DNA of 64,000 nucleotides from Actinomycetes bacterium (GTDB lineage: Bacteria; Actinomycetota; JAICYB01), in NCBI GenBank assembly GCA_025934435.1, contig JAICYB010000001.1, forward strand, positions 1-64,000, given 5' to 3'. The translations under genes and the position numbers were made by a program. Each line of letters begins with the position of its first letter. Within the stretch, counting starts at the first letter, position 1. A model generated the notes under the pieces. It worked only from the letters and a program-made list of their open reading frames with translations. It did no database searches and was not told the DNA's origin. Below are positions 28,675-37,339 of this stretch, one piece after another.

Positions 28675-29400
28675 TCAGGAAGCCTCAGATTCCGTTGGGT
28701 CGCGTTTCGTAGCGTCGATTCCGCCGGTCTTCATGAGCTGCATCCCGAAATCGGCTAGGGCATCTCGCGTGCTGAGCGGTAGGTCCCGAGGAGTTTCGCC
28801 GGCGGCGCGGCCTGCGTTCTTCTGCCTGAGTTCGTGCATCTTTGCCGCATATTCTCTGCGCCCCGGCCCCCATTCGAGCGATTTGGTTTCGCGTTTGGCC
28901 GTCTTCACATCCGCCGTGTTCTCGATCTGTTTCTCAATCAACTTCTCGGTTGACGGGTCATCGCATGTGTCCTCGGGAGGGGTCACGTGTGGTGTCGCCT
29001 CGGAGGGGTCATCCGCACCCGCGGCGTCGGATGGAGGGGTCATATCAAGCGTCCTCTTATAAGGGGTCAAATGAGATGTCCCTTTGCCTCCGCCAAGTGT
29101 GACCCGCGAGATGCGGCGGCCCCTTCCGGGCTCGTAGCAGATCAGGCCACGTTCATGAAGGCGCAAAAGATGCCTTCGGACCTGCCGGGGCGAGCGTCGA
29201 GCGCGGCGAGCGATCCTCTCGAGAGTGAGCCGGTCCGTGATCTTCGAGTACAGGGCGGTGTACTCGATGAGCACAGAGAGCACGCGCCATTCGCCCGCAC
29301 GAAGCTCGGGATCGGCTCCGAGCGCCGCGTCGATGACGGCGCGACCGGCCTTGCCCGCGTCGCTGTACGCGACTCGTCCGCGGCCGATGGCCCGAGGCAC
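28675..29400 (-). CDS. Winged-helix protein, replication-initiator-like
   Basis: This 241-aa protein has a winged-helix domain at residues ~30-100: LRAGEWRVLSVLIEYTALYS, then LTLERIARRARRSPRQVRRH (helix-turn-helix recognition segment) and HERGLICYEPGRGRRISRV (the wing). The second half is Pro/Asp/Glu-rich and probably flexible. This arrangement resembles accessory replication or helix-turn-helix proteins carried by integrative elements. It starts with GTG 22 bases after the excisionase-like gene. It may bind the repeats at 28533-28566. A plain transcription regulator is the main alternative. Confidence 0.6.
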   Translation of the reverse strand: MPRAIGRGRVAYSDAGKAGRAVIDAALGADPELRAGEWRVLSVLIEYTALYSKITDRLTLERIARRARRSPRQVRRHLLRLHERGLICYEPGRGRRISRVTLGGGKGTSHLTPYKRTLDMTPPSDAAGADDPSEATPHVTPPEDTCDDPSTEKLIEKQIENTADVKTAKRETKSLEWGPGRREYAAKMHELRQKNAGRAAGETPRDLPLSTRDALADFGMQLMKTGGIDATKRDPTESEAS

Positions 29401-29421
29401 TGTCTACCCGCCCCGGCCGCG

Positions 29422-29658
29422 CTACGACTCTTCGCGAGGCGCGTTCGGGCGCTTGACGGCGGGGTGCTCGCCCATCAGGAGCGCTTCGGCCTCCGGACCG
29501 GGGATGAAGATCCGCCGACCGTCGATGCCGATGCGGTAGTGCGCGATTGTCCCGTTGCGGATGAGACGACGTATGAACTGCACCGTCACGCCGAGGGCTT
29601 CCGCAAGCTCCGCCGGCGACCACACCAACTTCTTCGCAGCAACGTTCGATTCGCTCAT
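29422..29658 (-). CDS. Excisionase-like DNA-binding protein
   Basis: A 78-aa protein of the HTH_17 (MerR/Xis-like) type: WSPAELAEALGVTVQFIRRL is the helix-turn-helix, and the segment after it (YRIGIDGRRIFIPGPEAEAL) is the wing. Proteins of this kind direct tyrosine integrases toward excision of integrated elements. It lies between the integrase gene and the replication-like gene on the same strand, the usual order in actinobacterial integrative elements. Confidence 0.8.
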   Translation of the reverse strand: MSESNVAAKKLVWSPAELAEALGVTVQFIRRLIRNGTIAHYRIGIDGRRIFIPGPEAEALLMGEHPAVKRPNAPREES

Positions 29659-29869
29659 GTGTTCTTCGTATCCCGGCGGTGGGAGGGGTCTGCAACCCGC
29701 CGAAAGGGTGGACTTTCACCCCGCCCTTTGGCCGCCGACCACCGTCCTTTCATCAGAAGACGTGCTCTGAGGTATCACTGCGTACACAGACGGAATTCGG
29801 ACCGAATCAACACGGTTCGAGACGACAGACTCTGCGACGTGATCGAGTCGATCCTCGTGGACGACATGT

Positions 29870-31174
29870 CTACGCGGACGCTTCGTCGGCCACGTCGGGC
29901 GGCGTCTCGACGAGATTGAGGACCCGGTCCATGACTGCCCCTGCTTCCTTATCCCGCATCGCACGGTATTCGGAGTACCGGCGGAGCATGTGTGAGGTCC
30001 GCCAGCCGAAGCGCCCCATCATCTCGGTCTCGGTCAAGTACGGAGCGACCGATGTCGCCGCGTAGTGACGAAGCTGGTGAGGATGAATCTTCACGCCGGG
30101 TGGCTCGCCCTTGTCCTTGTTCTCTTTGTCGATCCGCTTACCGATGCGGCGGAAGCGCGCACTGATCGTCGACGGGTAGAGCGGGACTTCACCGAGCGGG
30201 TGAGCGGAGAAGATGAATGCATCGCGTGGGTAGGTCTCCAGCATGCTCCGGCGGGCGCGACCGTCGAGCTCATCAACGAGCACTCTCAGGACGGCGACGA
30301 CACCTTCACCGATCGCGACTTTGCGCCGACCTGCAGGCGTCTTCGGCTCTTTCACGATGACCTTCGGTCCATCGATCCGCTTCCCGTTGAAGTCCTTCGT
30401 TCGCCGGCGCCATGTAACCGAGGCCCGGAACCAGACCTGACCCTCGTCGAGTAGCACGTCGCGTCGGCGAAGCGACAGGACTTCGCCACGGCGGGCGCCG
30501 GTCGCGGCGGACAGCAGCACGTAGGCGAAGAGGGCGAAGTCCATCTCCTGCGCCTTCTGCAAATACCTTTGGACGTCCGCGTCCTCCGGCACTTCGACAG
30601 AGCGGTCATCCGGTTTCGGGCGCTCCTGGACATCTCTCGCGACGTTCCACCGGATGTAGTCGGCCCGCCGCGCGAACTCGAGGATCTGGAAGATTACGCC
30701 GGCGACGTGAGCGATCGTCTTCGCAGAGAGGCCGTCACGCGTGCCCTTCTTGGGCAGCTGAAGTTGCGCGTAGTGCCGCTCGAGGTCGATCGCCTTGAGC
30801 TTCCTGACGCGCTTGTCCCCGAGCTCCGGCAAGATGTGGTTCTTCACCATCCCGTGCGCTTGGGCGAGCGTCGCGTCGCTCACCTTTCCGGACGCCTCCT
30901 TGTGCAGCAGCCATTTCGTAGCCACGGAACGGACGGTCGCATTCGCCTTTTGGGAGGGAACCTTTCCTTCGAGGACCTCCGCGACGAAGATCGAGAGCTG
31001 CCGGCGGGCATCCTCGTCGTTCTCTGCCCGCGCGTTCTTCGTCTGCTTCTTCTGAAGCTCCGGGTCCCAACAGGACATCTCGATCGAGCCAGGGGTTCGC
31101 CAGCGGTACGATCCGGAGCCTTTCGGCCTGCGCGGTCTGGGCCTTCCTGCGCTCGCCACGAAACCCTCACTCAC
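29870..31174 (-). CDS. int: Tyrosine site-specific integrase
   Basis: The C-terminal catalytic domain shows the expected residues: first Arg in ATGARRGEVLSL, H-x-x-R in HPHQLRHYAAT, and the nucleophilic Tyr in HMLRRYSEYR. The N-terminal part has an arm-binding-like region (GSGSYRWRTPGS) and a SAM-like core-binding helix domain (KWLLHKEASGK). I chose the GTG at 31174, which has GGAAAG upstream; an in-frame start at 31243 is possible. The gene lies beside the 3' end of the tRNA-Val gene, the usual attachment site of such integrases, so this enzyme most likely inserted the whole island to its left. Confidence 0.9.
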   Translation of the reverse strand: MSEGFVASAGRPRPRRPKGSGSYRWRTPGSIEMSCWDPELQKKQTKNARAENDEDARRQLSIFVAEVLEGKVPSQKANATVRSVATKWLLHKEASGKVSDATLAQAHGMVKNHILPELGDKRVRKLKAIDLERHYAQLQLPKKGTRDGLSAKTIAHVAGVIFQILEFARRADYIRWNVARDVQERPKPDDRSVEVPEDADVQRYLQKAQEMDFALFAYVLLSAATGARRGEVLSLRRRDVLLDEGQVWFRASVTWRRRTKDFNGKRIDGPKVIVKEPKTPAGRRKVAIGEGVVAVLRVLVDELDGRARRSMLETYPRDAFIFSAHPLGEVPLYPSTISARFRRIGKRIDKENKDKGEPPGVKIHPHQLRHYAATSVAPYLTETEMMGRFGWRTSHMLRRYSEYRAMRDKEAGAVMDRVLNLVETPPDVADEASA

Positions 31175-31262
31175 TCTTTCCGATAAGTGGCAGTTACGGT
31201 GGCAACACTGCCGTGAGGGAGTGACAACGTCAGCTGAGAACACGCTGACCTCGGAAAATTCG

Positions 31263-31335
31263 TGGGCGTGGCAGGAATCGAACCTGCGACCCCCTGGTTG
31301 TGATCCAGGTGCGCTAGCCGCTGCGCCACACGCCC
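31263..31335 (-). tRNA. tRNA-Val (CAC)
   Basis: The 73-base gene folds as a complete cloverleaf: acceptor arms GGGCGTG and CACGCCC with A as discriminator, T arm GCAGG-TTCGATT-CCTGC, and anticodon stem CCTGG/CCAGG around the loop ATCACAA. Anticodon CAC reads GUG (valine). No CCA is encoded. Its 3' end faces the integrase gene, so it is the probable integration site. The gene is intact. Confidence 0.93.
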
Positions 31336-31399
31336 AAACGACCAGCGATTCTACCCCCGCCCCCGTACACTGCTACCGGGCTGGACGGGAGATAGGAAC

Positions 31400-32230
31400 G
31401 TGCTGGCAGGGTTTCGGGGACGCATCATCCTTCTGGTCGCGCTCGGCGTCATCGCGTCGGCCACCGCGACGCACGCCGATCCCCACGCCTCGCCACGCTC
31501 CATACCGGTCTACGTCTTCGCCGGCCAGTCGAACATGGTCGGCGCGTCCGCGGCCGCGGACGGGCTCCCCGACCTCGCTCCCGAACTCGTTGCTCCGCAG
31601 CGCGACGTCCTGTTCTTCGGGCCGACGGACGACCATGCGACCCGGTGGGCACCATTGCGCGCGCCGACCGAACTGCTCGGTTCGTCCTACGGGCCCGGCT
31701 TCGGTCCCGAGCTGAGCGCGGCCGCCGCACTCGCGAGCCCGGACGAACCGATCGCGATCGTCAAAGACGCACACGATGGGACGAACCTCTATCACGATTG
31801 GAACCCCGCTCGACCCGACGGTCTCTACGCCGGCCTCATCGCGCGCACGCACGAAGCGCTCCGCCGGCTTGCCGCGACGACCGGTGAGCACCCGCACATC
31901 GTCGCGTTCGTATGGATGCAGGGCGAAGGCGACTCGTACACGCGCGCGCACGCCGACGCCTACCAAACGAACCTCACCTCGTTCCTCGCCGACGTGCGCC
32001 GCGACCTCGATGCCCCTCATCTGCGTGTCGTCCTCGGACGGATCGCGTACATCGCCGGGCCGTACGCACGCACGATCCGCGACGCTCAAACGGCCGTCGC
32101 CGGACACGACAAGAACACCACCATCGTCGAGACGAACGATCTCGAGCACGATCCGGCGTCGCTCGTCCACCTCGATACGAGCGGCGAGATCGAGCTCGGG
32201 CGCCGATTCGCGCGCGCCCTCCAACCGTGA
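31400..32230 (+). CDS. Secreted acetylesterase-like hydrolase (SASA/SGNH family)
   Basis: This 276-aa protein has a signal peptide (residues 1-26, ending ATHADP) and the motifs of the sialate-O-acetylesterase/carbohydrate-esterase family: YVFAGQSNMVGAS with the nucleophile Ser, FVWMQGEGDSYTRAH, and DPASLVHLDTSG with the catalytic Asp and His. It should remove acetyl groups from sugars outside the cell. The GTG start has GGGAGA upstream. It sits just outside the tRNA-Val gene and runs with the alpha/beta hydrolase gene 12 bases downstream. The exact substrate cannot be read from the sequence. Confidence 0.85.
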   Translation: MLAGFRGRIILLVALGVIASATATHADPHASPRSIPVYVFAGQSNMVGASAAADGLPDLAPELVAPQRDVLFFGPTDDHATRWAPLRAPTELLGSSYGPGFGPELSAAAALASPDEPIAIVKDAHDGTNLYHDWNPARPDGLYAGLIARTHEALRRLAATTGEHPHIVAFVWMQGEGDSYTRAHADAYQTNLTSFLADVRRDLDAPHLRVVLGRIAYIAGPYARTIRDAQTAVAGHDKNTTIVETNDLEHDPASLVHLDTSGEIELGRRFARALQP

Positions 32231-32242
32231 GAATCTGACGCG

Positions 32243-32986
32243 ATGGAGTTCCGGGGGGAGCCCGATGTGTCCCGTGGCGTGCGTGAGCGTCGCTTCGACC
32301 ACGTCGTCGACGGCGAAACGGTCCCCGGCATCGTGTGGACCCCCGAAGATGCGTCGGACGGAACACGCCCGCTCGTCCTGATCGGACACGGCGGTAGTCA
32401 GCACAAGCGAGCGCCGAACGTGCTCGCGCTCGCGAGGAGACTCGTCCGTCACCGTGGATTCGCCGCGGCGGCGATCGACGGACCACTGCACGGCGAGCGC
32501 ATCGAGGGCGATCAACCGTTGTCGATCGAAGAGCGCATGCGCCTCGACCAGGATGACGTCGGGCGGCGTTTCCGCGCGGCGCGCGAGGAGTGGCGTGAGA
32601 CGCTCACCGCCTTGAAGGAACTTCCCGACGTCGGTGACGGTCCGACGGGCTACTGGGGTCTTTCCATGGGAACCGTGATCGGGCTTCCCTACGTCGCGAG
32701 CGAACCGCGCATCGACGCCGCGGTGCTCGGATTGATGGGCATCCCGGCGGACGCCCGCGGCGACGCGGCACGCGCGATCTCGTGTCCCGTCCTGTTCCTC
32801 GTGCAGTGGGACGACGAACTCATCAAGCGGACCGACGCGCTGGCGCTGTTCGACACGCTCGGCACGAAGGACAAGACGATGCACGTGAACCCCGGCCTCC
32901 ATTCCTCGGTGCCGGCGTTCGAGATCCAAGCATCCGAGGACTTCTTCGCGAAGCATCTCGCGAGAACGGGGGCGTCCATCGGATGA
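32243..32986 (+). CDS. Alpha/beta hydrolase (dienelactone-hydrolase-like)
   Basis: A 247-aa cytoplasmic protein with the oxyanion motif LIGHGGSQHK, the nucleophile elbow GLSMGTV, an acid residue in VQWDDELIK and the catalytic His in NPGLHSSV. This is the complete triad of the DLH/prolyl-oligopeptidase-like hydrolases, which cleave esters or peptides. No signal peptide. Its stop overlaps the ATG of the mini beta-helix gene (ATGA at 32983). Confidence 0.82.
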   Translation: MEFRGEPDVSRGVRERRFDHVVDGETVPGIVWTPEDASDGTRPLVLIGHGGSQHKRAPNVLALARRLVRHRGFAAAAIDGPLHGERIEGDQPLSIEERMRLDQDDVGRRFRAAREEWRETLTALKELPDVGDGPTGYWGLSMGTVIGLPYVASEPRIDAAVLGLMGIPADARGDAARAISCPVLFLVQWDDELIKRTDALALFDTLGTKDKTMHVNPGLHSSVPAFEIQASEDFFAKHLARTGASIG

Positions 32987-33222
32987 AATCTCGACTGCGC
33001 TTCGTCGGCATCGTCCTGTTCGGACTTGCGACGGTCGCCGTGCCGGCGCCCGCGCGCGCCGCAACGACGACGGTGACCTGTAGTACGCCGGATCTGAAGG
33101 ACAAGCTGATAGCGGCGAACGCGAACCTCGACGCGGACACGCTCGAGCTCGCACCGGGGTGCCGCGGCACTGTGCCGGACGATTGCGCGCCCGCGGGAAG
33201 CGTGCGGCATTGCAGGCATTAG
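32983..33222 (+). CDS. Mini beta-helix paralog lacking its helix
   Basis: This 79-aa secreted protein has a signal peptide (ending APARA) followed by the N-terminal block of the beta-helix family found downstream (VTCSTPDLKDKLIAANANLD...LAPGC) and then, at once, the family's C-terminal block (DDCAPAGSVRHCRH). The roughly 200-residue parallel beta-helix between them is missing, yet the frame, the signal peptide and all four family cysteines are kept. It may be a decaying copy from an in-frame deletion, or a functional small disulfide-bonded protein. The ATG overlaps the stop of the alpha/beta hydrolase gene. Confidence 0.7.
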   Translation: MKSRLRFVGIVLFGLATVAVPAPARAATTTVTCSTPDLKDKLIAANANLDADTLELAPGCRGTVPDDCAPAGSVRHCRH

Positions 33223-33557
33223 CCGCGCTGCTCGCAACGGTGCCGGACGATGCCGTCGGCGTACACCTCGGCGGAGCGGTGATCCGCGCCGAGGTGATCG
33301 AAACGTGTGCGCGCGCCGGGAAGCGGGTCGTCCGACTCGAAGATGCGCCCGAGGTGATCGTGACGGCGGACGGTGTCGTCGAGAACGGCTTCGTCCGCCC
33401 CCTCAAAGAAGAGGTGGACGAAGCCGTACCGCACGCGAAACGTGTGATCGTCCTTCGCCACCTCGGCGATGTCCCACTCGGCCCAACCTACGACGTGTAT
33501 CTCGACGTGCAGATGCAAGCGGGCCGTGATGTGTGGGTCGATCTGAGCGAAGGGTAA
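33210..33557 (+). CDS. Hypothetical protein, about 115 aa
   Basis: Not recognised. The frame reads like protein: VGVHLGGAVIRAEVIETCAR, RVVRLEDAPEVIVTADG and RVIVLRHLGDVPLGPTYDVY suggest an alpha/beta fold. The start is unsure: TTG 33210 overlaps the end of the mini gene, and GTG 33241 is an alternative. It lies nine bases before the first full-length beta-helix gene. No signal peptide, so it is not part of that family. Confidence 0.5.
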   Translation: MQALAALLATVPDDAVGVHLGGAVIRAEVIETCARAGKRVVRLEDAPEVIVTADGVVENGFVRPLKEEVDEAVPHAKRVIVLRHLGDVPLGPTYDVYLDVQMQAGRDVWVDLSEG

Positions 33558-33566
33558 GGAGGGACG

Positions 33567-34463
33567 GTGCGGAGGCGGATCGTTGTCGCGGTGGTCGTGC
33601 TGTCGATGCTCGGCTTCACGGGAGTGGCCGAGGCGTCGACCGTGCATGTGCATTGCAGATCATCGGCGCTCGTGAACGCCATCGTGGTCGCGAACGCGAC
33701 GCCGGGCACGACGTTGTCGCTCACGCCTGGCTGTGTCTACAAACTCCACAGTGCAGTCACTGCTGGCGACGGGCTTCCGCAGATGACGTCGACGACGACG
33801 ATCGTCGGGCACGGAGCAACGATCGTCCGGAAGAGCGCGACCCAGTTCCGGGTCTTCGATATCGGACTCGGCGGAAACGTGTCGATCCGTTCACTGAAGA
33901 TCAAGGGTGGATATGCACCCGACGGGCCGGTGGGTGCGGCGGGCGGAGGGATCCTCAACTCGGGAACGCTCGTCCTGCGTCACGTGACGCTCGCGCATAA
34001 CCGCGCGGGCGCCTCGACAGCAGGGCTCCCCGGAGGCGCCGGAGGCGCGATATTCAATGGGTTCGGCGCGACGCTCCGGGTCATTCGATCCAGGATCGTC
34101 GGCAACCGCGCGGGCATGGGTGGCATCGGTGCGCCGCCGGCGAGCGGCGGGTACGGCGGCGGGATCTTCAGCGACGGAACGCTCGAGATCAACCACACCA
34201 CGATCGCGCACAACGACACGGGCTCTCCGGGCGCAGCGCCGGCTCTGGGCGGACTGGGCGGCGGGATCTATCTCGCGAACGCCACGTCCGTCACGATCAG
34301 CCATTCGTTGATCACCCGCAACACCGCCGTCGCCGGAGGTCAAGGTGGCGGCATCTACAACGGCGGCGTCGCCCTCGTCGTCGTGCCGGTCAAGACCAGG
34401 ATCGCCAGGAACCGTCCGGACAACTGCGCGCCGGCCGGTTCAGTCGCCCATTGCAGCCATTAG
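33567..34463 (+). CDS. Secreted right-handed beta-helix protein, copy 1
   Basis: A 298-aa secreted protein: signal peptide (residues 1-24, ending GVAEAS), an N-terminal cap (VHVHCRSSALVNAIVVANAT, then LTPGCVYKL), a series of Gly/Asn-rich turns of a parallel beta-helix (GGGILNSGTLVLRHVTLAHN and similar rungs) and a C-terminal tail DNCAPAGSVAHCSH. Such proteins often bind or cleave extracellular polysaccharides, but no catalytic residues are evident. The cap and tail cysteines probably form disulfides. GTG start with GGAGGG upstream. First of four full-length tandem copies. Confidence 0.8.
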   Translation: MRRRIVVAVVVLSMLGFTGVAEASTVHVHCRSSALVNAIVVANATPGTTLSLTPGCVYKLHSAVTAGDGLPQMTSTTTIVGHGATIVRKSATQFRVFDIGLGGNVSIRSLKIKGGYAPDGPVGAAGGGILNSGTLVLRHVTLAHNRAGASTAGLPGGAGGAIFNGFGATLRVIRSRIVGNRAGMGGIGAPPASGGYGGGIFSDGTLEINHTTIAHNDTGSPGAAPALGGLGGGIYLANATSVTISHSLITRNTAVAGGQGGGIYNGGVALVVVPVKTRIARNRPDNCAPAGSVAHCSH

Positions 34464-34471
34464 GAGGGAAC

Positions 34472-35395
34472 GTGCGGAGAAAGATCGCTTCAACCATCGT
34501 CGGCGCCGTCCTATGCACCTTCGGCCTCAACGGCGTGGCTCATGCTGCGACGATGCACGTCCGCTGCAAGACGTCGGCGCTCATCGCCGCGATCACGACC
34601 GCGAACGCGACACCCGGTACGACGCTTTCTCTCGCACGGGGGTGCGTGTACAAGCTGCGGCCCACCGTGGCACCGATCAGCGGAGACGGTCTTCCGGAGC
34701 TCACGTCCACGACGACGATCGTCGGACACGGCGCGACGATCGAGCGCAAGAGCTCCGTCCAGTTCCGTATCCTCGAGATCGGATTCGCCGCGAACGTGAC
34801 CCTGCGTTCGCTCACGATCAAAGGCGGACGTGCGCCCGACGGTATATCCGGCGGCTTCGGTGGCGGGATCTTCAATAGCGGGGTGCTCACCCTGCAGCAC
34901 GTGACGGTGACGCACAACCGGGCGGGCGATTCGTCAGGGCCGGGCGGAACTTTTTCCGGTGGGGGTGGTGGCGGGATCTTCAACGGTGTCGGCGCAACGT
35001 TGACCGCCGTTCGTTCGAGGGTCGTGTCGAATCGCGGCGGCCGGGGTGGACCCGATCCGACGACACCGTCGGCCGGCGGCAGCGGCGGCGGGATCTTCTC
35101 GTTCGGAGCGCTGACCGTGACGCGATCGACCGTCGCGCACAACGTGACCGGGCCTGGTGGTTTGGGGGGTGCGGGCAACGGCAGCGGTGGTTTCGGCGGC
35201 GGCATCGCCATCTCGATCGGGCCCGTGCCGGTCATCAGTCGCTCCCTGATCACGCGCAACAAGACAGCGGCCGGTGGGATCGGCGGCGGCATCTACACTG
35301 CGTTCATAACGGTCAATCCAACGAAGACCCGGATCGTGAGGAATCATCCGGACAACTGTGAGCCGTCCGGATTCGTCGCGAACTGCAGGCACTAG
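34472..35395 (+). CDS. Secreted right-handed beta-helix protein, copy 2
   Basis: The 307-aa paralog of copy 1 has the same plan: signal peptide ending GVAHAA, cap with MHVRCKTSALIAAITTANAT and ARGCVYKL, Gly-rich rungs, and tail DNCEPSGFVANCRH. The GTG at 34472 is fixed by AGGAGGGAAC directly upstream; an in-frame ATG at 34451 lies within the previous gene and lacks a binding site. The intergenic distance is only nine bases, so the copies are probably one transcript. Confidence 0.8.
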   Translation: MRRKIASTIVGAVLCTFGLNGVAHAATMHVRCKTSALIAAITTANATPGTTLSLARGCVYKLRPTVAPISGDGLPELTSTTTIVGHGATIERKSSVQFRILEIGFAANVTLRSLTIKGGRAPDGISGGFGGGIFNSGVLTLQHVTVTHNRAGDSSGPGGTFSGGGGGGIFNGVGATLTAVRSRVVSNRGGRGGPDPTTPSAGGSGGGIFSFGALTVTRSTVAHNVTGPGGLGGAGNGSGGFGGGIAISIGPVPVISRSLITRNKTAAGGIGGGIYTAFITVNPTKTRIVRNHPDNCEPSGFVANCRH

Positions 35396-35404
35396 GAGGA
35401 AGAT

Positions 35405-36307
35405 GTGAGGAACCGCATCATCGCAACGATCATCGTCGTCGGACTCGGTGTCTTCGGCTTCACGACCGCCGCCGAGGCGGCGACCGTGCGGGTCAGGTGC
35501 AACGCGTCGGCGCTCGTCGCCGCCATCACGACGGCGAACGCGGCGCCGGGAACCGTCCTGTCGCTCGCGCGAGGTTGTGTCTACAAGCTCCATAGCGCCG
35601 CGTCGCCCGGCGACGGTCTTCCTCAACTGACGTCGACCACGACCATCATCGGTCACGGCGCGACGATCGTGCGGAAAAGCTCGACCCAGTTCCGCATCCT
35701 CGATGTCGGAGGCGGCGCGAACGTCACGATCAGCTCGCTGACGATCAAGAACGGCCACGCGATGGACGGGTTCTTCGGCGCATTCGGCGGGGGGATCCTG
35801 AACGCCGGCACGCTCGTCCTGAACCGCGTCAAGGTCGTGAAGAACAGGGCGGGCAACTCGACGGCTGCCGGTATCCCGTTCCCCGGTGGTGGCGGCGGCG
35901 GCATCTCGAACACGGGCACCTTGACGATGTCGAGGTCGAAGGTCCTGGCGAACCGCGCCGGTGCCGGAACTCCCCAACCATTCCCCGGCACCGGCGGGGA
36001 TGCCGGCGGGATCTTAGACGGTGGGACGATGCACTTGTCGCGGACCACGATCGCACGCAACCGCACCGGACGGGGAGGTACCTCTGAGCCTGGTGGATCC
36101 GGGGGAGGTATCAATCTCGGCATCGTCGCCGCCGGTACGACGATCAGCCACTCGGTCATCACGCGCAACAAGGCCGTCGCCGGAGGCCAAGGCGGCGGGA
36201 TCTTCAACGGTTCGTTCGGCCCGATCACACCGACGAATACGAAGATCGTGAGGAACCGGCCGAACAACTGCGCCGGCCCATCACCCGTCACACCCTGCAG
36301 GCACTAG
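35405..36307 (+). CDS. Secreted right-handed beta-helix protein, copy 3
   Basis: The 300-aa paralog: signal peptide ending AAEAAT, cap VRVRCNASALVAAITTANAA and ARGCVYKL, rungs such as GGGILNAGTLVLNRVKVVKN, and tail NNCAGPSPVTPCRH, the most diverged tail of the set. GTG start with AGGAGGAAG upstream. Cysteine positions match copies 1 and 2. Confidence 0.8.
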   Translation: MRNRIIATIIVVGLGVFGFTTAAEAATVRVRCNASALVAAITTANAAPGTVLSLARGCVYKLHSAASPGDGLPQLTSTTTIIGHGATIVRKSSTQFRILDVGGGANVTISSLTIKNGHAMDGFFGAFGGGILNAGTLVLNRVKVVKNRAGNSTAAGIPFPGGGGGGISNTGTLTMSRSKVLANRAGAGTPQPFPGTGGDAGGILDGGTMHLSRTTIARNRTGRGGTSEPGGSGGGINLGIVAAGTTISHSVITRNKAVAGGQGGGIFNGSFGPITPTNTKIVRNRPNNCAGPSPVTPCRH

Positions 36308-36314
36308 GACACAC

Positions 36315-36395
36315 ATGCTGACGCGCATCGTTGCAACGATCGTCGGTTGGCCCCATAGCACCGACGCGGGCGCGGTCGCGCACTGCGATCACTGA
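36315..36395 (+). pseudogene. Beta-helix remnant, 26 codons
   Basis: A tiny frame that begins MLTRIVATIVG, like the signal peptide start of copy 3, and ends AGAVAHCDH, like the family's C-terminal tail. Almost everything between has been deleted, including the N-terminal cap. Unlike the 79-aa mini paralog it keeps neither the full signal peptide nor the cysteine pairs, so it is best seen as a relic. It lies between copies 3 and 4. Confidence 0.6.
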
Positions 36396-36405
36396 AGGAG
36401 GGAAC

Positions 36406-37338
36406 ATGAAGCGTTCGATCTTCGTCGCTGCCGTCATCGTGGGGCTCGTCTGCGGGACGGGTCTTTACGCTGAAGCGAGCACCGTCCACGTTCCGTGCAG
36501 TGTTGCGGCTCTGCGGAGCGCGATCACAACCGCGAACACGTCGGGCGGCACATTGAAGTTGAAGCAGCATTGCACCTATTCGTTCACCGACGTTTCGTCC
36601 AGCGCCGGCGACGCTCTTCCGGCGATCACGGGACACGTCACGATCATCGGCAACGGCGCGAGACTCGTCCGTCGCACGACCACGCAGTTCCGGATCTTCG
36701 ACGTACGGTCGGGCGCCGAGGTCAGGATCTCCGGGCTCTCGATCCGCAACGGCCACGCTCCCGACGCAACGACGGCAGCGGCCGGCGCGAACGGCGGCGG
36801 CATCCTGAACGCCGGCACGCTGACGCTCCGGCATGTCGCCGTGGTCGGCAACGTCGGCGGTGCCGGCGGAACGCAGGTGGCCGTCCAAGGGTTCGCCGGT
36901 GGCAGCGGCGGCGGTATCAGTAACAGCGGAGCGCTCACGCTGGTCCGCTCGCGCGTCGTCCGGAACGTCACCGGCATCGGCGGCGGCGGCGTCGCCATCC
37001 TGATTGGCGGAAACGGTGGTAACGGTGGCGGGATCGACAACGAGGGGACGCTCGTTGTGCGCTCGTCCTCGGTGTCGGGGAACCAGACCGGCATCGGCGG
37101 TTCCGCCACACCGACGCCGGGTGTGGGGGGCAGCGGCGCAGGCATCTACAACGGCAGCACGCACTCGGCAGCGATCGCGCGTTCGGTCATCACGCGGAAC
37201 CAGACGGCCGCCGGCGGCAACGGCGGCGGCATCTTCAACGCCGCGACGACGACGATCACACCGCGGCACACGACGATCACCCACAACAAGCCGAATAACT
37301 GCGCGCCCGCAGGTACGGTCGCGCACTGTCACAACTGA
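36406..37338 (+). CDS. Secreted right-handed beta-helix protein, copy 4
   Basis: The 310-aa paralog: signal peptide ending LYAEAS, cap VHVPCSVAALRSAITTANTS and LKQHCTYSF, Gly/Asn-rich rungs (GGGILNAGTLTLRHVAVVGN), and tail NNCAPAGTVAHCHN. It is the most diverged copy and the only full-length one with an ATG start (binding site AAGGAGGGAAC). It ends one base before the convergent sulfatase gene. Confidence 0.8.
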   Translation: MKRSIFVAAVIVGLVCGTGLYAEASTVHVPCSVAALRSAITTANTSGGTLKLKQHCTYSFTDVSSSAGDALPAITGHVTIIGNGARLVRRTTTQFRIFDVRSGAEVRISGLSIRNGHAPDATTAAAGANGGGILNAGTLTLRHVAVVGNVGGAGGTQVAVQGFAGGSGGGISNSGALTLVRSRVVRNVTGIGGGGVAILIGGNGGNGGGIDNEGTLVVRSSSVSGNQTGIGGSATPTPGVGGSGAGIYNGSTHSAAIARSVITRNQTAAGGNGGGIFNAATTTITPRHTTITHNKPNNCAPAGTVAHCHN

Positions 37339-37339
37339 G

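Noticed and set aside
2424-31262. Prophage
   Set aside because: There is an integrase and an excisionase but no capsid, portal, tail, terminase or lysis gene.
31373-33406. 677-codon open frame on the minus strand
   Set aside because: It runs opposite two well-supported hydrolase genes and has no domain-like blocks.
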